DNA of 64,000 nucleotides, from contig OZ010793.1 of the NCBI GenBank assembly GCA_963932465.1, forward strand, positions 255,823,333 to 255,887,332, given 5' to 3'. Under the pieces are notes generated by a model, which worked only from the letters and a program-made list of their open reading frames with translations, was not told the DNA's origin and did no database searches. A program made the translations under genes and the position numbers. Shown piece after piece: positions 21,534-32,828 of the stretch. Each line of letters starts with the position of its first letter. The first letter of the stretch is position 1. This DNA is from Maratus speciosus. Lineage: Eukaryota; Arthropoda; Arachnida; Araneae; Salticidae.

Positions 21534-22428
21534 AAACTAGTCGGATCTAGCAATCCCAAAACTTTCTATCTCATACATGTTAATACTTCAAAATCTATCA
21601 CAGTGCCAAAATTAAATGACAATCTATGCCCATCGTGACGATTCTAGAGGTATGAAATTTCGTGCATTAGTTCTTGAAACAGGATATTGGGGAAAATGCA
21701 GCATAAAAGCGCCACCTGTTGGGCGATTTAAACCAAAACATAATCAGCAATAATATTTATCAAGGTATACCTGAATCTGAAGTTGGATGAAAATTCGTGC
21801 GTTAGTTCTTGAGATAGAGCTATTGTGACAATTGGGAAAAATTCAGCATAGCAGCGCCACCTGTTGGCCGACTGACACCAAAACATAAACAGGACCACTT
21901 CATATCAAGGATCAACTGAATCTGAAGCTTGATAAAATCCGTGTATTAATTCTTGAGATAGAGCTATTGCGGAAATCGTGAATAATGCAGCATAGCAGCG
22001 CCACCTATTCAGCGATTTACATAAAATTCATAAAGCATCAAATCATGTCAAGGTCTAACCGAACCTGAAGTTTGATGGAAATCCGTGCATTAGTTCTTGA
22101 GATACAGCTGTTGCGAAAATCGTAAAAAATGCATTATAGCAGTGCCGTCTGTTGAGCGATTTACACCATAGACTAATCAGCATCAATTTATATCAGGGAT
22201 TACCTGAATATAAATTTTTATTAAATTCCGTGCCTTGGTTCTTGAGATAGAGCGCCCACAAAATTTATGTCACATACAGACAGAGTCAGAGACTCACAGA
22301 CAGACATTTTGTAAAAACATGTTTTTTGGAATCTCTGACCCCCAAAACGTATAAATCCGTCAAAAACCGGAATTCGAAAATTTTCGCGAAAAACCTCCTT
22401 TTTGTAAAGATAGAAGAAAGTAAAAATA
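21534..22428 (-). mobile_element. Helentron-like interspersed element H1
   Basis: Read on the minus strand it begins actttcttctatctttac at about 22428, passes a gtctgtctgtgagtctctga microsatellite, then four tandem units of about 144 bp marked by aggtggcgctgct (complements at 21709, 21852, 21997 and 22140). It ends agatagaaagttttggg...gactagttt near 21534. Inverted short ends, microsatellite, tandem core and terminal stem are the architecture known for DINE-1/HINE elements. Assignment is by architecture only. Confidence 0.65.
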
Positions 22429-22442
22429 ATACGAAATGAATA

Positions 22443-23013
22443 AAATATAATTATACCTGTTAAGACAGAAACCTGTCTAAAACAGAAAAATTATCTTGTC
22501 TAATGACTTGACGTCTTAGTAGATTTCAGTGAACTGAATAAAAACGCTAATATTGTACAGTAAGCTATATTCAAACGGAATCGCTAGGAAAAGCAAAAAC
22601 AGTCCGTTTTAGAGAGTTTTTCGATTTATAATTGGTATACTTTCCTCGCAGGGAATATGAATTTTTTACATTTAAGATAGGATTTCCTTATAAACAAGTG
22701 TCCGTTTTCACTGATTTTACTAAACAAAATGCATTAAAAACTATAAAAAACAAAACAGGTAGGGACCTGAAAAATATTCCGCCTTAGTAGGTAGATTTGT
22801 CCAGTTTTCTTTTTTGCGGAGTCATAAAAATTTTCCGGTATAGACAGGTTTTGTTTTCACAGGTTTTACTATATTAAGCTCCACTTGATGCAGACTAACG
22901 AAATGCAGAGTATAAAATTTTTTAAAAATAATTTGTGCATCATAAAAAATCAGGACCACGCAATGGTTTTAAGTGATGTGTCTTTGAACCCCTGCAAATC
23001 TGATATAAGTAAG
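22443..23013. repeat. Pogo-like cctgtctaaaacggaa-type repeat, then no recognised content
   Basis: 22443-22880 consists of divergent cctgttaagacagaaacctgtctaaaacag-type pieces, ending gacaggttttgttttcac aggttttact. The latter is the complement of the acagtaaaacctgt terminus seen at 5094. 22881-23013 holds nothing I recognise. Confidence 0.45.
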
Positions 23014-23018
23014 CGTCC

Positions 23019-23354
23019 TAAAACGAAAATATGAAACAGAAACAAAGGGTGATCGTGAATTCGAAAGTAATAGAAGAATATTTATATATTAATGTGCCGT
23101 GTTGAGATTATTCAAATTAAAGTCTTGATGCCTTTTCTTCATTTTATTAATTGCAAACTTAAACACAACAATTAAAATATTTAACTCTTAAATAAAACTT
23201 ATAAGAAATTCCATGGGAGCATATCAAGCATGGCTCCATTTTCGAGATAAATTTATTCCATCTGAAAGAAAAAACAATAGTTTTCTCACCAGTTCGGGAT
23301 TATGACGTAGTCAAAACTCGGCCCTGGGTCACGTGATCCAATAAATTCTCAACA
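23019..23354 (-). repeat. 3' LTR of BEL element 2
   Basis: On the minus strand it begins TGTTGAGAATTTATTGG at 23354 and ends in ...TTCGTTTTA at 23019. The usual CA end is absent in both LTRs. It matches 29508-29838 nearly throughout. Confidence 0.9.
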
Positions 23355-23367
23355 TTCTTCCCCACCA
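23355..23367 (-). promoter_or_regulatory. Polypurine tract of BEL element 2
   Basis: The minus strand reads ggtggggaagaa immediately before the TGTTGAG start of the 3' LTR, the expected place for the plus-strand primer. Confidence 0.7.
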
Positions 23368-24130
23368 TGAACAACATGGGGGTTCATCAAAATTTTTCAA
23401 GAAAGTATATCATACATAAATAACTTCAATACAAGTAACCTGGTTTTCATTTAACAAATAATACTTCATATTTCTCAGAAATTCAAATTCTTACATAAAT
23501 TTTAAATTAAAGTAATGTTAAGTTATTCAAGCACACAATTTAATATAATAGTATTCAAGATCAATATAGTATATATTCCAAGTACAAAATTAAAATTAAA
23601 TTATAAAGGTTTAAATTAGAAACAATAATATATCCAAGATAATAAATATTCAAGAGTGAAACCAAGTGAGTAAAGGAAACATTTTAAAACACTCAAATAT
23701 TAAATAAATTTTAAAATTTGAATTCAGTTCAAGATCCAAATAATATATGTGGTCCCTGAAAGATATATCAAAGTTCGATATTCTATCTAGATTAAATCAT
23801 GCTACTTTGATAACAATATTCTATATACTAAGTCCGAGAATGAATACCAACCTAATAGAATATTTAACCATCAAATTTAAAGCAAAAAGACAAGAAAATT
23901 GCAAATATAAAATTCAAGAAATAATGCAAGTATAAAATTCAAGAAATAATGCGAGTATAAAATTCAAGAAATAATGCAAATATAAAATATATAATTTCAG
24001 TGATACTTACTCAAGATATATTCCTGTAAATAATATAAAAAATACACATCATATTGCTTAAACATTAAATATATATACATCATAACAATGTTCTAGAATG
24101 CTCTGTTATTGGGAAAAAAAAGTTTTACTT
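23368..24130. other. Non-coding 3' region of BEL element 2
   Basis: About 760 bp between the integrase stop and the polypurine tract, AT-rich. At about 23895-23990 a 25-bp unit (ataaaattcaagaaataatgc) is repeated three to four times. No reading frame of note. Confidence 0.7.
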
Positions 24131-24688
24131 TCAGTTCTGGAGCTCCAAATTGTACAATAATTGTACAGGTCGTTTAATAATTGATGATTCAGTTTTTAAC
24201 TTGCAAGCCCTCACCTTGCCATCTCTTCCAGGAAATAACTCTAGAATTCTTCCTAATTTCCAAAAATTTCTAGGTAAATGATCATCTTTGATCAAAACTT
24301 CATCGTTAACTTTAAAGGAGTGGGTGTTGGTATTAACCGAACTAGAAAGAGCCGATCTCAAATTTAACAAATACTCATTTTTCCATCTTGACCAAAAGGA
24401 TCTCATTAACTTTTCTCGATAATTAAAAGCCTTTATAAAAATTTTCCTAGAAGAGAAATTTGAATCAAGGTGAAGTCTTACTGGAGGTAGTGAAGAGATT
24501 CTTTTTCCTAAAAGAAAATGTGCAGGAGTTAAAGCAGTTGGTTCTTCAGCATCACTTCCAACGTAAGTAATTGGGCGGGAATTTATCATTCCCTCAATTT
24601 CGAGAAGAACAGTATGTAACTGATCCACAGTCAGAGAAGACTTTCCTAGAGTTTTTCGCAGAGCAACCTTTACAGTACGAACCATACG
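24131..24688 (-). pseudogene. Integrase C-terminal domain, BEL element 2
   Basis: 184 codons begin at the internal ATG (24685) of RMVRTVKVALRKTLG and continue with GMINSRPITYVG, TPAHFLLGKR, the charged C-terminal domain (VLIKDDHLPRNFWKLGRI) and a natural stop at 24131. A TAA at 24689-24691 lies exactly at the position of the third catalytic acidic residue of the integrase (after WWGGFY), and a TGA at 24734-24736 cuts the frame again 14 codons earlier. Confidence 0.88.
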
Positions 24689-24733
24689 TTAGTAAAATCC
24701 ACCCCACCAGGCGGCTCGTTCAACAATGTACTT

Positions 24734-26323
24734 TCATTTGATTGAGTTTGAAGCACAGTATTTTTTTACATCTTGATGATTCACAATAGACCACAGTTGT
24801 TTTAATTCCAGATCGGCACGTTTAAAGGTACGTGCATTATCTGAAAACACCACAGAAGGCAAGCCACGTCGTGCAATAAAGCGTCGAAAAGCAAGAAGAA
24901 AGGTTTCTGTAGATAAATTACTGACAAGTTCAAGATGAATACCTCTAGTCACTGCACATGTTATTAGAAGAATATAATGTTTGGTATCATCATATTTCAC
25001 AAATAATGGTCCGGAAAAATCAGCTCCAATGACTGAAAACGGAGCTGCTTGTTCCACTCGATCAGCAGGTAGTGGAGCAATCGTCTGTTTTCCTGAAGAA
25101 GAATTGAATTTTATACAAATAACGCAATTTTTGAGAAGTGATTTTATAGTTTGTCTGGCTCTTATGATCCAATATTTTTCTCTTAACTGTACTAACATGT
25201 GAGACATACTTGAATGAAATACTTTTTCGTGAGAATCCCAGATTAATAATTTAGTCAATTCAGATTTAGAAGGGAGTATGACAGGATGCTTTTCATCCGC
25301 TGTCAATTGGGATTTTTGTAATCTTCCCAAAACTCGCAATATATTTTGGTCATCTAGAAAGGGATTTAAACACAACAAATTGGAGTCCTTTGGGATAGGT
25401 TTGGCATTCTTTAAACATGTAATTTCATTAAAATAAAATGCATTTTGCTCAACTTTTATCCAAAACTGTTCAGCATTATTTAATTCGTCAGACGTAAGAG
25501 TGCCTTTGTAATCCTGTTTTCTTTTAAATATATGTACAAAGCGTAGTACCCAAGCAGTGACCCTTAATAATTTTCTCAAGTTGTTAAATCTGCCAGGATC
25601 AATAATTTTTTCATAAGTTATTGCTGAGCTAACTATAACTTTCGACTTATACTCGGATTCAACATCTTTGTCAGTGGGATCAAATTCAAATGCTTTTACC
25701 GTAGGCCAAATGTTTTCTGGCTCAGTCAACCATTCAGGGCCATGCCACCATTTTTTTGAGTTAATTAAATCTTTACTAGATAACCCCCTGGTCAACAAAT
25801 CTGCCGGATTGTGTTTGCCTATGCAATGTTTCCAAGAACTGGGATCTGTGATTTCCTGTATTTCGGTGACTCGATTGGAGACAAACTGATTCCATTTGGA
25901 CGGTGTGCCTCTTATCCAATGTAGCACTATAGTGGAATCACTCCACAAATTAATCTTTCCAATCCACTTAAAAATTTCCTTCAAGTGTTTAACAAGTCTT
26001 GCAGCTATTACAGCACCCAATAACTCTAATCTAGGCAATGTTAACTTTTTAAGCGGTGCTACCCGTGCCTTAGAAATTACAAAACTAGTGTTAAAAGTGT
26101 CATGTGACGTTTTATACCTAAAATACGCCACTGCTCTAAAGGCTTTTAATGAAGCGCCTGAAAATACATGTAACTGTATATTATCTCCATCCACAAAATC
26201 GGGAAAGTAATATCTAGGAATATTGATTTTTTGTAGTTCCTCAATTTCGCTACAACACATTAGCCACCTGTCCTTAATTTCTCCTGAAAACTCTTCACCC
26301 CATTCCAAACCAAGTTGCCACAA
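24734..26323 (-). pseudogene. RNase H and integrase zinc/core region, BEL element 2
   Basis: A 529-residue frame. Residues 50-160 are RNase H: LHVFSGASLKAF has Gly56 where the first catalytic Asp is expected, while WSDSTIVLHWIRG is kept. Residues of the integrase HHCC domain follow (VFHSSMSH, NCVICIK). The catalytic core has Asp435 (IGADFSGPL) and Asp495 (FSDNARTF), the first two of the DDE triad. The frame ends at a TGA before the third. A frameshift separates it from the RT frame at about 26330. Confidence 0.9.
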
Positions 26324-26340
26324 TTCTTGCAGGAGGTACT

Positions 26341-27408
26341 TTATTTTTGAATTAAAAAAGGAGAAACAAATCCAGAAGGATCAAATATTTTTGCAGCTAC
26401 ATGAAGAACATTTCTTTTGGTACATTTAAATTCATTTAAATTTGATAACACTGATATTAAATTCAGGCACAATGTGTCTTTCTCATAACACCAACTAAGA
26501 CATATCACTTTCAAAGATTTATCGGAATGTTCATTTATTTCAATTTTGGGATTGGAGTTTTTCCACAAATTTTTTAACTCTTCAGAGTTTGTGTCGAATT
26601 TTCTCATAGTCATGTTCGCGTCTTTCAAAATAGAAACAGCATCAGTAGATAATTTAAATGCTTCTTGAACAGTGGAACTTCCATAAAAAAGGTCGTCCAC
26701 GTACAGCGATTTATTTAACATTTCATATGCGAGAGGATGTGTAATTTTATATCCCTTAAGATGGGTTTTGATAGTCGCTGCCAAAACATAGGGTGAACTG
26801 GTCACTCCAAAACAATGTCTATTGAAATGATACATTACTACGGGTTGAGATTTATCACAGTTTTTATAGTATAAAAAACACAAATAATTTCTGTCACATT
26901 CGGAGACCTGTATTTGTAAAAAAGCCCTCTCTATATTACCACAAAAACCTATTTTATATTCTCGAAATTTCAAAATAACGTCCACTAAGTCTGCATTTAA
27001 ATTTTCCCCCGAAAGAAGACATTCATTTAAACTGTAATTAGTTCCTTGTTTACTACTTGCATCAAAAACGACTCTAGTTTTAGAACTATGAGAACATTCC
27101 CTAAATACTTTTCTACGCGGCATTGTGTATTTATTAACACAATTCTTGTCACACATTTGAATTATCCCTTCTTTCAATTGCTCTTTCATTATCTCATTAT
27201 ATCTATCAAATAGTGATTCATTCCTATCAAATCTTTTTTCTAAGTACATAAACCTTGTCTTTGCAATATTAAAACTATCCCTTAAATTATTTTGCATATC
27301 TTTCGGTTTCCACATTAGAGGCGACTCATATCTGTCATTTACAAATCGTAAATTGTTTTGGAAAACATTTAAATTGTCCGAGGCTAGTTTTATTTCTTTA
27401 TTACACAA
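26341..27408 (-). pseudogene. Reverse transcriptase, BEL element 2
   Basis: 355 residues with almost the whole BEL RT. The fingers (SSKTRVVFDASSK) and SLNECLLSGENLN are present, and YVDD stands at 236-239. Motif A reads GNIERAFLQI, with Asn158 where the metal-binding Asp should be, so this copy could not polymerise. The frame ends at SPFLIQK by a small indel. The start Met is internal: the upstream protease lies in another frame at 27401-27718. Confidence 0.9.
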
Positions 27409-28279
27409 ATGCTTCTGTTTCCCATAAAGAAGTCAAATCTTTTTCTTTAGATGAGCAATAGACATTTAAACACTGAACAGAATTGTTTATTTGATTATTT
27501 GGCACCTGTCCAACTAACGTTTCGCCGAAAATTGATCTTTGAAAATATAATTGCTTGTTTATTTTTGTAAGCGATCCAGACAAAGTTTGATAAATATAAT
27601 TGGCGCCTAAAAGAATTTGAATTGGATATTCTATTTCAAATGTATCAGCCCATTTATATTCTTTAGAGATAATATTTTTTATCTTGGATTTACATTTTGA
27701 CACAAATGAGTACCGCATATTTCATCGGTAATTAAAGCTTCAACATTAATAGACTTGTAAGGAAAATATCTACTTTTTAAAAGTTATTTTTACACATTCA
27801 AATTCGGATTCAGTGGGATTTCTATTAGAAAATGTGTAAATGAAAGGTTTTTCCTTTCTTAAGATTTTTGCATTTAACGCTTTTGCTAAATCGCTTCAAA
27901 TAAATGTCTTGGTGGAGGCCAAATCATATAATATTCTAGCGATTAGTTTTTTAGATCCACTTTCAACTTGAACACACACAGTTTGAAGCAAAGTGGTATA
28001 ATTTTTCCTCAAATTTTCTGACTCGTGGACCGATGACATAACGGAGTCATTTTCCTGAACTCGATTAACTTCTTTTAATTCAGAATCTTGATTTTGGACT
28101 AGTGTTTTAGATTTTGTTTTGGGGCAAAACAGGTAGTTATGTTGAAAACTATCACATGTTTTACAGTTTTGAATTTTAACTTTACAAGCTGACTGTAAGT
28201 GTTAAAAAAAAACACCGATAACACCTGCCCTCTTTCTTCAATTTGTATCTCTTTTGTTCGTTTGTTAGGGTTTTACATT
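27401..28279 (-). pseudogene. Zinc knuckle and aspartic protease region, BEL element 2
   Basis: The region is split over several frames. 27718-27401 reads EYPIQILLGANYIYQTLSG, matching the end of the DUF1758-type protease in BEL element 1. Further right, minus-strand pieces give a knuckle-like CKTC...HNYLFCP (about 28165-28105) and a protease core with LYDLASTKTF where the other copy has LCDSASSRKF; the active-site Asp is shifted to a D-L-A context. At least three frameshifts or stops occur between 27718 and 28280. Confidence 0.75.
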
Positions 28280-29359
28280 CTAATCCAGTATGCGAATTAG
28301 AACCACAAAAATACAAGCATTTTTAACAATTGTATTCAATGAAGCCGCTGACGGGAAATTATTTTTTATTTTTAATTTGCTTTTAGGATATTCAACTTTC
28401 GAACGAAATGTTTCCTGACTTTTGACAGAAAATCCTGAAATAGAATTTGCAACTTCCCTAGATTCAATTTCAAATTTGATAAATTTCATTAATTCGTTAA
28501 TATCACCCGCTTTGTTGGTTTTTTTTTTCCTGTGGAATTCTACAACAAGATTATGCGGTAATTGTTTCAACAATATTGGGATTAACAAATACCTAAATTT
28601 TTCTGAATCAATACCCAAATCTTGTAAATTTCTAATACTGACTTCACTTTCGTCATAAAGACTCCTAAGCCCTTTAATATTTGAAGAAAATTTAACAGGT
28701 TCAAGTTCTAAGAGTTTATTGACGAAACAACTAATTAATTGTTTTCCATATCTTTCTTTTAATAAGGTTAAACAAGACTTATAGTTTTCTTCTTTCAAAG
28801 CAAACCCAGCAATTGTTTTATAAGCTTCACCAGTTAAGAAAGACTTCAAAAATAAAAATTTATCAACAGTACTTAAAGATTCATTTGAATCAATAGCGCT
28901 TTCAAAACTGTTAAAAAATTCCAAAAATTTACTTGGATCACCATTAAATGGGGTTATATTAAGTTTTGGCAAATTAACCGAAATTTGTGATTGTGAAGCA
29001 GTATTAAAACTAGAAACATTATTACTTGGAACAGATTCAGCTTGCTCGAACTTGAATTGTTTCAATTTAATTCTGATAGTAGCTTTTCAATCCGATATTG
29101 ATTCGTCATACTCAAGTGATTTTTGAATTTCCGTTTCGAATTGTGTTGCATCGGAAATTAGTTCCTCAATTTTTTCATTTAGCGTTTTAAGTTCATCCTG
29201 TTTTTCTTGCAAATTTAATAAATATTCAGATAGTTTACATTTATCATCTGTACTTTGAGTATCAATAGTCGTTATAAAATTGTCAATCGTTGTGATTAAT
29301 TTTGTACATGCCGATCGAACAAGCTTCCTCTTTGCTTTTAACTTATCAATCGATTCCAT
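28280..29359 (-). pseudogene. Gag, BEL element 2
   Basis: The start at 29359 (MESIDKLKAKRKLVRSACTK) opens a 90-residue charged N-terminal frame ending at 29087. The rest of gag continues in another frame at 29065-28280 (261 residues: NLPKLNITPFNGDPSKFLE, ELEPVKFSSNIKGLRSL, LLIPILLKQLPHNLVVEF, IVKNACIF). A frameshift of about 20 bases' extent separates them, and a second one ends the frame within the first zinc knuckle. It is homologous to gag of BEL element 1 throughout. Confidence 0.88.
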
Positions 29360-29488
29360 TTTTACAATAATGATAATAATAATAAAAAGTGTACAGTACC
29401 TTTTATTCGAACTTACTGTTCGAAATTATCCTACAGGGTGAGCCCGTCCATGAGTATTTGATTCATTAGACTAAATATGTCCTTAAGT

Positions 29489-29506
29489 TCCCGGGTTTCG
29501 GCACCA
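29489..29506 (-). promoter_or_regulatory. Primer binding site of BEL element 2 (tRNA-Phe type)
   Basis: The minus strand reads tggtgccgaaacccggga one base inside the 5' LTR. This is complementary to the 3' end of eukaryotic tRNA-Phe (tcccgggtttcggcacca) over all 18 positions, so tRNA-Phe is the probable primer. Confidence 0.8.
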
Positions 29507-29507
29507 A

Positions 29508-29838
29508 TAAAACGAAAATATAAAACAGAAACAAAGGGGATCGTGAATTCGAAAGTAATAGAATATTTCTATAATCATGTGCCGTGTTGAGATTATTCAA
29601 ATTAAAGTCTTTATGCCTTTTCTTCATTTTATTAACAGCAGGCTTAAACACAACAATTAAAATATTTAACTCTTAAATAAAACTTATAAGAAATTCCATG
29701 GGAGCATATCAAGCATGGCTCCATTTTCGAGATAAATTTATTCCATCTGAAAGAAAAACAATAGTTTTCTCACCAGTTCGGGATTATGACGTAGTCAAAA
29801 CTCCGCCCTGGGTCACGTGATCCAATAAATTCTCAACA
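29508..29838 (-). repeat. 5' LTR of BEL element 2
   Basis: 331 bp, matching the 3' LTR. It starts TGTTGAG at 29838 and ends TTCGTTTTA at 29508. The canonical terminal CA is missing here too, so the unusual end is ancestral rather than a single mutation. Confidence 0.9.
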
Positions 29839-29843
29839 CGTGC

Positions 29844-31098
29844 TATTTTAAATGGGAGAGATAACCGCAAGATTAAAGGCGAGGTCACATCAGTCAAGGT
29901 CGCACGCCACGTAGCGGATGTGGTGAACTACAGAAAGATGCCTAACTGTTTTCTTCTTTATGGATAATCTATTAATTACACGTCTATGAAATAACTGCGC
30001 AGGCGCAAACGTCGTATTTTCATTTGTTTGTAGCATTTATATTCTGGCAGTAATGGAACGTTTTATTAATTTTCTTTCGTGTTTTTTGACTTATTTATCA
30101 TAGTTAATTATTTAAATAAAAACAGTTCTTTTTAGAACTAATATTATTTGTTAAAATGGCAAAATGTTGGCCATCGAATTGCTGTAGTTTTCGAAATTGT
30201 AAGAAAATTCTTTTTCTTATGGAATTCATATATGTCCTTTTCCAAAGAGTAAAGCAAGTTAGTTACGTATTTTAACTTTTATTTATTAAAAAAAAGATAA
30301 AATATTATTTAATATATATTAACAAATGTTGTTGATTTAAATACGCTCGATTTTAATTATTTTCTTTTAATGAAATGAAAAATGACGCATAAAAATTAGT
30401 AAGTAGTTAAAGATTGAATTTTGTAGTCTTATTTTTTACTCAATTCTTGATGTGCTAAAGTTTTAAAAAATGATTTACACGGTTGTATTCCCAATGAGAA
30501 TACAACGTTTATGAATGTTTAGAATATGTATAGAATTTAATTATAAATAAAATATTCAATTTTAAGTCTTTTTGTTTACAAATCCAGCTCAAACGATAAA
30601 TTTCCAATATTCTCTTAATCGCATTGCAATCGTCTTATTTAACTAACAAATATTTCATTCATTTAATTTAAAACTCATTTCATTTTATATTTCGAATCAC
30701 TTTAATTTAAAATGCTTACATTAAATGTTGTACTATTAAACGAATAAGTGTTGTTCATTTATTTGTTTAAATATTTTGAGAGTCTAGGTAATAACTTCAA
30801 TAATTTCCCTAAAATCGCCAGATTAGATTTTTTTTTTCTTTTTTTGAAACAGACAAAGTCATTTAGAGAATCCCTATTAAAAATTAAATTACGAATTTCA
30901 GATTGTTACTTACGCACAGAAGATGAATCTTGTTTGCCAGATTTATTGCAAGATATTTTTGTTACAGCTTGTTTTAATAAAAATATGTGTATTTAAAAAA
31001 AGTCGCAATGTCATTTTAGTTTAAGGGCGAAAAGCAGCAATGCTTTCGTAGCATTAGTACTTTTCTCCCGAAAATAAAATGATATTGCAACTATTTTT
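29844..31098. other. Gene-poor stretch with a candidate first exon, an inverted segment and a small palindrome
   Basis: At 29993-30006 ctgcgcaggcgcaa resembles an NRF-1-type promoter motif. About 160 bp further on, aaaatggcaaaatgttgg opens a short frame (MAKCWPSNCCSFRN) followed by tgtaagaa, a possible splice donor. Nothing downstream confirms a gene. 30748-30996 is an 82-codon frame whose end (EDESCLPDLLQDIF) is repeated inverted at 32212-32295. The rest is plain AT-rich DNA. Confidence 0.35.
31007..31094. mobile_element. Small palindromic MITE-like element
   Basis: Arms of about 33 bp (gtcgcaatgtcattttag... and ...aaaatgatattgcaac) enclose a short loop with its own hairpin (gcaatgctttcgtagcatt). 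It can fold almost completely. No clear target duplication, family unknown. Confidence 0.5.
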
Positions 31099-32197
31099 AC
31101 TTTCTTCTATCTTTACAAGAAGAAAGTATTGGATTCGTGAAAATTTTCGACTTCCGGTTTTCGTCGGATTTATACGTTTTAGAATGTCCAGAACACGATT
31201 TGATGGTTTTTAGAAAATGTCTGTCTGTGAGTCTGTCTGTCACTCTGTCACTCTGTCACTCTGTCTGTGAGTCTGTATGTGACACAAATTTTGTGGGCGC
31301 TCTATCTCAAGAACTAATGCACGGAATTTCACAAAACTTCATATTTAGTTAGACCTTGATATAAACTGGACCTGATTAGTTTTTGGTGAAAATCGCCCAA
31401 CAGGTGGCGCTGCTATGCGGCATTTTTCACGATTTCTGCAATAGCTATATCTCAAGAACTACTGCACGGATTTTCATAAAACTTCAGATTCTGTTAGTCC
31501 AAGATATAGTTTGGTGCCGATTACTTTTTTGTGAAAATCGCCCAACAGGTGGCGCTGATATGCTGCATTGTTCATGATTACGCAATAACTCTAACTCAAG
31601 AAAAAATGCACGAATTTCCATCAAACTTCAGATTCAGTTAGTCCCTGATATAAATTAGTGATGTTTAAATTTTGGTGTAAATCGCCCAACAGGTGGCGCA
31701 GCTGTGCTGCATTTTTCACGATTTCTACAAGAACTGTATCTCAAGAACTATTGCACGGATTTTCATCAAACTTCAGATTTACTTAGTCCTTGGCATGAAT
31801 TGACGTATAAATTAGAGCTGTTTGATTTCTGGTGTAAATCGCTCAACAGGTGGCGCTGCTATGCTGTATTTTTGCTATTTCCGCAATAGCTTTATCCCAA
31901 GAAATAATGCTTGGATTTTCAACAAACTTCAGACTCAGGTATACCTTGATATCGTTTAGTGCTGTTTACTTTTGGTGTAAATCGCTCAACAGGTGGCGCT
32001 GGTATGCTACATTTTTTCAGAATTTCCGCTATAGCTCTATCTCAACAACTAATGCACGAATTTTCATCCAACTTCAAATTCAGATATACTTTGATATGAA
32101 TTCGTGCTAAATCTTTGTTATTTCTTGTACTATTTAAATCATTTAATTGACGTGATTTATATAGAAGAAAGTTTTGTGATGGCCACAACATACTAGT
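31099..32197 (+). mobile_element. Helentron-like interspersed element H2
   Basis: It begins actttcttctatctttac followed by aagaagaaagtattgg, which folds back on the start. A gtctgtctgtgagtctgtc microsatellite (31217-31280) and five tandem units marked by caacaggtggcgc (31398, 31542, 31687, 31843, 31987; spacing 144-156) follow. It ends atagaagaaagttttg...caacatactagttttt. Same family as H1 in opposite orientation. The short frames in it come from the tandem repeat. Confidence 0.7.
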
Positions 32198-32828
32198 TTT
32201 TTAATGTACACAATTTTATCAAAACAAATTGTAATAAAAATATTATGCAATAAATCTGGTAAACAAGATTCATCTTCCATAAGTGAGTAAAGATTCGGAA
32301 AATATGCGCAAGAGATGCGCAGATAGTAGATATTCTGTCATATATGACGTCATACTAAAAACCCGCGTATTTGTATTATTCACCCCGTCCACCAGCTGTC
32401 AGCACATAGCTGTGTCAATATAAAAAATTTTGCAGTTTTCAGCTAAAAACGATTTTAGGATATCGAGCATCTTTAATAAGTGTAGCTTGGATTAGATTGC
32501 CTGGTAGTTTTAAATTCAACAAGATTTATTTAAAAATATTGAATATAGGGTCAGGTGGGGGAAAATGGGTCTAAAATCAAGCATTTTTCAAAAAATGCTT
32601 ATATATCAACCTTTTATAATTTTCTTAATAAAACTTTTGATACATATTATATACATTTGGTTTATATAGATTACAAATATAACTTTATTTTTCACTATAC
32701 AGTGACCTCTCACTTGTACGACTTTCAAGGGACCGTAGAAAAAGTCATATAACTGAGAGAGTCGTATAAGTGAGACACCGTCTTATTATACAAGTTTCAA
32801 ACTTTATAGACATTAATTATTTTACCTA

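Larger units (their letters stand above)
23014..29843 (-). mobile_element. BEL/Pao LTR retrotransposon 2, full length but inactivated
   Basis: The element 23019-29838 has an LTR at each end (336 and 331 bp), a primer binding site, a polypurine tract and gag-pol in BEL/Pao order on the minus strand. The flanks are cgtcc (23014-23018) and cgtgc (29839-29843), a probable 5-bp duplication with one mismatch. The coding region is broken by several frameshifts and stops, and catalytic residues of RT, RNase H and integrase are altered. The LTRs differ by several substitutions and small indels, so it is not very recent. Confidence 0.92.

Noticed and set aside
31380..32010. CRISPR-like regularly spaced repeats (also 39850-42300 and 48490-49260)
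   Set aside because: Eukaryotic setting, units are contiguous tandem repeats of 144, 326 and 151 bp with no distinct spacers.
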